DNA from: Cryptomeria japonica
Taxonomy: Eukaryota > Streptophyta > Pinopsida > Cupressales > Cupressaceae
Assembly (NCBI RefSeq): GCF_030272615.1
Contig: NC_081413.1
Span: forward strand, 560,147,945 to 560,211,944
Reading direction: 5' to 3'
DNA length: 64,000 nt
This document shows positions 60,070 to 64,000 of this stretch, one piece after another. The notes beneath the pieces were generated by a model that was not told the origin of the DNA, ran no database searches, and saw only the letters and a program-made list of their open reading frames with translations. Positions within the stretch are counted from its first letter, which is position 1. Each line of letters opens with the position of its first letter. The position numbers and the translations under genes are program-made.

Positions 60070-60074
60070 CACCA

Positions 60075-61467
60075 ATGTCTAAAAGGTTGAATTTTAGTTG
60101 GAGTTGTCATAGCTAGTTGGAGAGTATTTAAGTTGTATGGAAAATTATACATGATAGAGTTAGTACATTATATTTCTTCTAGGATGGAAGGTATACTTTA
60201 TAAACTTAGTTATCTATTGCCCTTGTGAAGGGTAGACCCACTTCTAAATGAAAGGTGTACAAGGGACTATTGATTTGTGGATGGAGGAAAAGAATTGTGA
60301 TGACGCTAATTGAAGATCATCAAAGACTTTATTATTTATAGACATTGCATTTACTATGTATATTGATGTGGGAGCATATGGGTGCATGTATGATTTGCAT
60401 GAACCAAAAATAGTTTTAAGTTTGTTTTTAGTTTTTTTGCAATTTGTTGGTTGTTGATGAATTGATTTGGAAGTCATTTTTCCTTCAAGGATGATTGAGC
60501 TCATAATGAAATTGGTTAGGTTCCTTAGGTATATTTAAAGTCTTTTTGGAGTGGTTGGAGGTTTGTGAACCTTTGATCCCATTGAATACTACTTTTTTTT
60601 TTTTTTTTCACCATTTTTCGTGTTTGAGAACTAGTTCTTAAGTTCATACTTTTCCAAACTGCCCAAAGAAGTTAAGCAAGAAATCTTGAAAGTTCATGAT
60701 TTGATTGAGAGATTGTATTTTTGACCAAATGCTTTGTTAGGAAACACTTTAGATCACCAAAGTATAGGTTCAAAAATTCAAAGGTTTGTGAAAAGGAACT
60801 CAACAAGCTGTCTCCTCAGTGTCAAACAATTCCTAAGATCACAAACTTATAAGCTTATTAAAATTTTATTTTGTTGAAGGATCCCATTAACAAGTTTACA
60901 AAATGTATTTTTCATCATAAAGCAACAAATATACTAGTTTACAAACTCATATAGATGCCAAAAGGTGGTTCATATTAGAAAAATGATTTTATTAAAAAGA
61001 GAAAATCCTTTCTCTTAACAAAACATCTGATGATAATTGAAATGATCAATCAATGGAATTATTAACACATGGAATGTACTAATTAGGTTGAACTATAATT
61101 TAGTTCAAATTCCTCTAGAGAAGTATGAAATGCAAGATTTGAAAATGGTAGAGAGACTAACTCATTTAGAAATGAAGTTGGAAGGTTGTTGAGAGAGATG
61201 ACAGTTGGAGCATTGAAAGAGAAGCATAAAGGTCATTGAAGAGAAGTGTGTTTGGTGAATTGGAAATGGAATATTGCAGATACAATAATGGTTTTGTGAC
61301 TGAGATTACTCCTAAATTGTAATATGAAATATAATTTGTTGTAGATATTGAAAATTTGTTGTTGAACATTGGATTATTATTAATATTCAATGATTTTGAG
61401 ATATATTGTTGTAGATTATCTACATGTTTGGACTTATCCTAGGGCGCATTTGTGCCAAGTGGTCTCG
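60075..61467. other. AT-rich sequence, no gene seen
   Basis: Short frames on both strands without recognisable domains. A poly-T run lies at about 60592-60608. The part before 61468 may be an LTR end, since a PBS-like site follows. Confidence 0.45.
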
Positions 61468-61710
61468 AAGTAGGTTCTAAGAGACTAAAAGTACAAAAGG
61501 CAAAGCCAGTTGGTATAGTAGAAACAACTTGCAACTACAAATAACTTGCATAAGATGACACAAAGTATGTGGATGTTGAGTTGGGGCACCAAGAGGTGAA
61601 GACCCAAAACTTATAGAGATGATACAAGGCATAACAACAAGGCTTGTGGCCATTGGAATGGCCCAAAGGGAAGGAGTTCATGTAGAATATTTAAGAAATG
61701 AGGAAGATGA
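61468..61710 (+). pseudogene. gypsy PBS and gag N-terminal relic
   Basis: AAGTGGTCTCGAAG at 61470 resembles the AAGTGGTATCAGAG PBS region at 2541. About 120 bp on, the plus strand reads APRGEDPKLIEMIQGITTRL and then AIGMAQREGVHVEYLRNEED, the gag N terminus of the same gypsy type as at 2647. It ends at a TAA at about 61711; the shared block at 61721 begins just after. Confidence 0.55.
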
Positions 61711-61720
61711 ATAAGCTATT

Positions 61721-61860
61721 GAATCTCATAATATTATGTATGGAGTAGGTATCACAATGAGGAAATGGATTGTATTTTTAAATAAATATAGGAGTTCGGT
61801 GTCAATTTTAACTAGTATATTTATTTCAATATCATAAAGGAATGTGTACAACTATTATTA
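61721..61860. repeat. dispersed repeat block, copy 2
   Basis: Second copy of the block at 1737-1885, same orientation, roughly 75-80% alike by eye with small indels. Confidence 0.6.
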
Positions 61861-62149
61861 TTGGTTTACAAAAATAATTATATTCTATATATTTTTAGAA
61901 TTTATTGGAAGAATCTACAAGAATAGCAATATTATTGTGCCTTGAAAATTGGGGCAATAAGTGTCATAATTCAACCCTAAAAATAAATCAATATTCAAGC
62001 CCAAGGAAGGTCAACTTGGGATTAAGGTTTATACTTATAATGAAATAAAGGACAACTTGGGCCAATGCATGAGAAAGAGAAAGTATCTCCTTCTTTAGGC
62101 TCTGTAAAGATAAGGGGGTACTCCCCAAGGTTTGATTACAAAAAAATAT

Positions 62150-62815
62150 AGATAGATTAAGATTAGAATGAAGGTTGGCATTAGGGTTAAATTAATGTTA
62201 GGATACAGATTATAGTTATAATAGGGTTAGTAGTAGAATTATGATTATAGCTACAATTATTCTTAGGTAGAGGAATTCAAATTGCAATTAGGGTTAGGGT
62301 TAGCATTAGAATTATATGTAATTTTAGGTTTAGGGTTGGGGTTTAATTAAGGTTTAGGGTTAGGAATGTATTAGTGTTATGGTTTAGCTACGGTTAGGTT
62401 TAAAGTTAGGGTTCTAGGATAAAGCTTAGGGTCAAGGCTGGGAGTAAGATTAGGGTTAAAGTTCAATTAGAGTTAAGATTCAAGTTCTTTTAGGATTTCA
62501 TTGGAATTAGGATTAATATTAGGGCAAGGTTAGGGTTTAATTGGGATCTAATTAAGGTTTTGTTTCAATTAGGGTTAGGGTTAGGGTAAGAGTTAAGTTC
62601 CATTAGGGTTAACATTTAATGTTAGGCTTTGTGTTTAATTAGGGATAGGTTTAGGGTCAGGGTGAAGATTTAATTTGATTTAGATAAAAGTTGAATAAGG
62701 GTAAATATTTAATTATGGTTAATGTTAGGGCTCTTTTGGGTTAGGATTAGGATGAAAGTTTTATAATAAATCTTGGGGTTAAAGTTCAAATAAGGTTACA
62801 ATTACGATTAGGGTT
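62150..62815 (+). repeat. second degenerate telomere-like patch, TTAGGG orientation
   Basis: Words such as GGGTTAGGGTTAG, CAATTAGGGTT and TTTAATTAGGG recur through about 650 bp. Composition and unit match 24445-26578. No switch of strand here. It ends at TTAACTGGTGTAGGAGC. Confidence 0.85.
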
Positions 62816-64000
62816 AACTGGTGTAGGAGCACCTCCTTACTCATCAGGCATCCATGAGGTCAAATATGAAAGACAAGTGTTTTGATGGATTCTCAATGTA
62901 AATATGGTCAATTATGATCTTTTTGGATGTAATAAGGTCATCTAGACCAATATTTGTTATGTCTAGTCATAGGTTACTCATATTGGCAAAATTGCTCAAG
63001 ATTGCTCACAAGTTGTAAAAAGTTATCAAAGAGTGCTCAAGGTTTCTAAATGGTCCATTTTGATGTAAAATGTGATGTGAAAATTTTATTATGTCCATTT
63101 GGACTTATTTTTATGTTTTGGGGCTCATAGGTTTATCTATGTTCAAAAATTGTCAATTATGTCTAAAAGTTGTCATGTGAAAGTTGTCAAAGGTTGTCAA
63201 GTTTGGTCTCCAACGTACATATGGTTTGAAATATAGATGGAGAAGTTTTAACCACAAAGTGGATGCATAAATAGACCTTGGTAAGGTCGAAACAAGGTTG
63301 TTGTTGAATGTATGAAGGAAGAATCAATAAAAATCTTGAAACTTTTTGCACTTCCCTATGATTTACCACATGACAGTCTGCTCCAAGGGGTTGTTCATTG
63401 ACAAGTCTTATTCATTTTCTTTGAAAAATTATTTTTTATGATTCTTGAATGATTATTCTTCCTTTTCCAAGTGGTTTCATTTGCTTTGGTGCATTGTAGA
63501 AGAATATATCTTGTTTTTCCTAAAATTTGTCAAAACCCCAAACTAGGGTAATCCGAGACAGAGGAAAATGTAAAACTCTTTATATTCATGATTGAGATAC
63601 TATCCAATGGATGGAAAATATTGTAAATATGCATCTCTTTGTCTTCTAATGATTGTAGGGTTTCATGATGGAGTTGGCACGTGCTAAAGAAGAGTACAAG
63701 GACTGGAATCCCTATTTCAGTCTAAGAAATCAAAACTTTGGTGGTGATTTGGAAGGCTAAATGTAAGGTGAGAGCCTTTAAAGGATGGTGAAGGCATAGA
63801 AGGGTGTGTGGAGTGTCTAAGGAAATGTTCTCAACATTGGTAACCTTTGACAAGCTAAAGAGATTAAAAACCCTTGACTGTCCTAACCTTCACATTGACT
63901 GTCCTAGTTTAATAGTGTACACCGAATCATTGCACTTTACAAGTTTATGAAGGGTTGAGTGTTGAGTTTAAAAGTAAGAGGGGTAAAAGGAAGAATTACC
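62816..64000. other. unclassified; possible LTR-like stretch
   Basis: TGTAGGAGCACCTCC at 62822, a TATA-like GCATAAATAG near 63266 and AATAAAAATC near 63327 are in an order that would suit an LTR, but no PBS or second copy is visible. No protein recognised to the window end. Confidence 0.25.

Overview
This 64 kb window is nuclear plant DNA made almost entirely of nested, decayed LTR retrotransposons. I see no complete host gene, tRNA, rRNA or CRISPR array. The long intergenic AT-rich stretches, Ty3/gypsy and Ty1/copia elements of several kinds, stop codons that mostly look like C-to-T (or G-to-A) products at CG and CHG sites, and a matK fragment that reads like gymnosperm plastid DNA together suggest a conifer or other gymnosperm. 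That assignment is an inference.

Left part (1-19574). A gypsy remnant (LTR end, primer-binding site, start of gag) is cut at 2767 by a second gypsy of the Tat/Ogre type (LTR 2767-4153, long leader, gag-protease 6807-9783). That element is in turn cut at 9784 by a third element with two LTRs (9784-11452 and 17997-19574). The third element is the oddest: one reading frame joins a protease directly to a complete integrase with no reverse transcriptase, RNase H or recognisable capsid. On the opposite strand, between integrase and 3' LTR, lies an intron-containing gene for a plant mobile domain protein.

Middle (19575-30167). A copia element on the minus strand (LTR 23510-24431, gag to the start of RT) is interrupted by a ~1 kb insert with terminal inverted repeats. 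Then come 3.3 kb of degenerate telomere-like repeats whose strand switches at about 26580 (TTAGGG-type then CCCTAA-type), and a decayed LINE ORF1.

Right part (30168-60069). A copia element on the plus strand (near-matching 5-bp target duplications; PPT, PBS, 3' LTR 58224-60069) contains, inside its gag region, 337 bp of plastid matK. Its 5' LTR is split by a 1.6 kb unclassified insert and by an 18.7 kb minus-strand gypsy (33406-52113, target duplication CATTG). That gypsy has ~4.9 kb LTRs, each carrying a sense-strand frame of about 1,030 codons of unknown function; it has three LTR copies rather than two; and it has an extra RNase H between protease and RT.

Right edge (60070-64000). A short gypsy gag relic, a 140-bp block also present at 1737, a second telomere-like patch, and sequence I cannot classify.

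The best candidates for something undescribed are the LTR-borne ~1,030-codon gene, the RT-less protease-integrase element with its antisense spliced passenger gene, the plastid fragment inside a retrotransposon, and the head-to-head telomere-like array.
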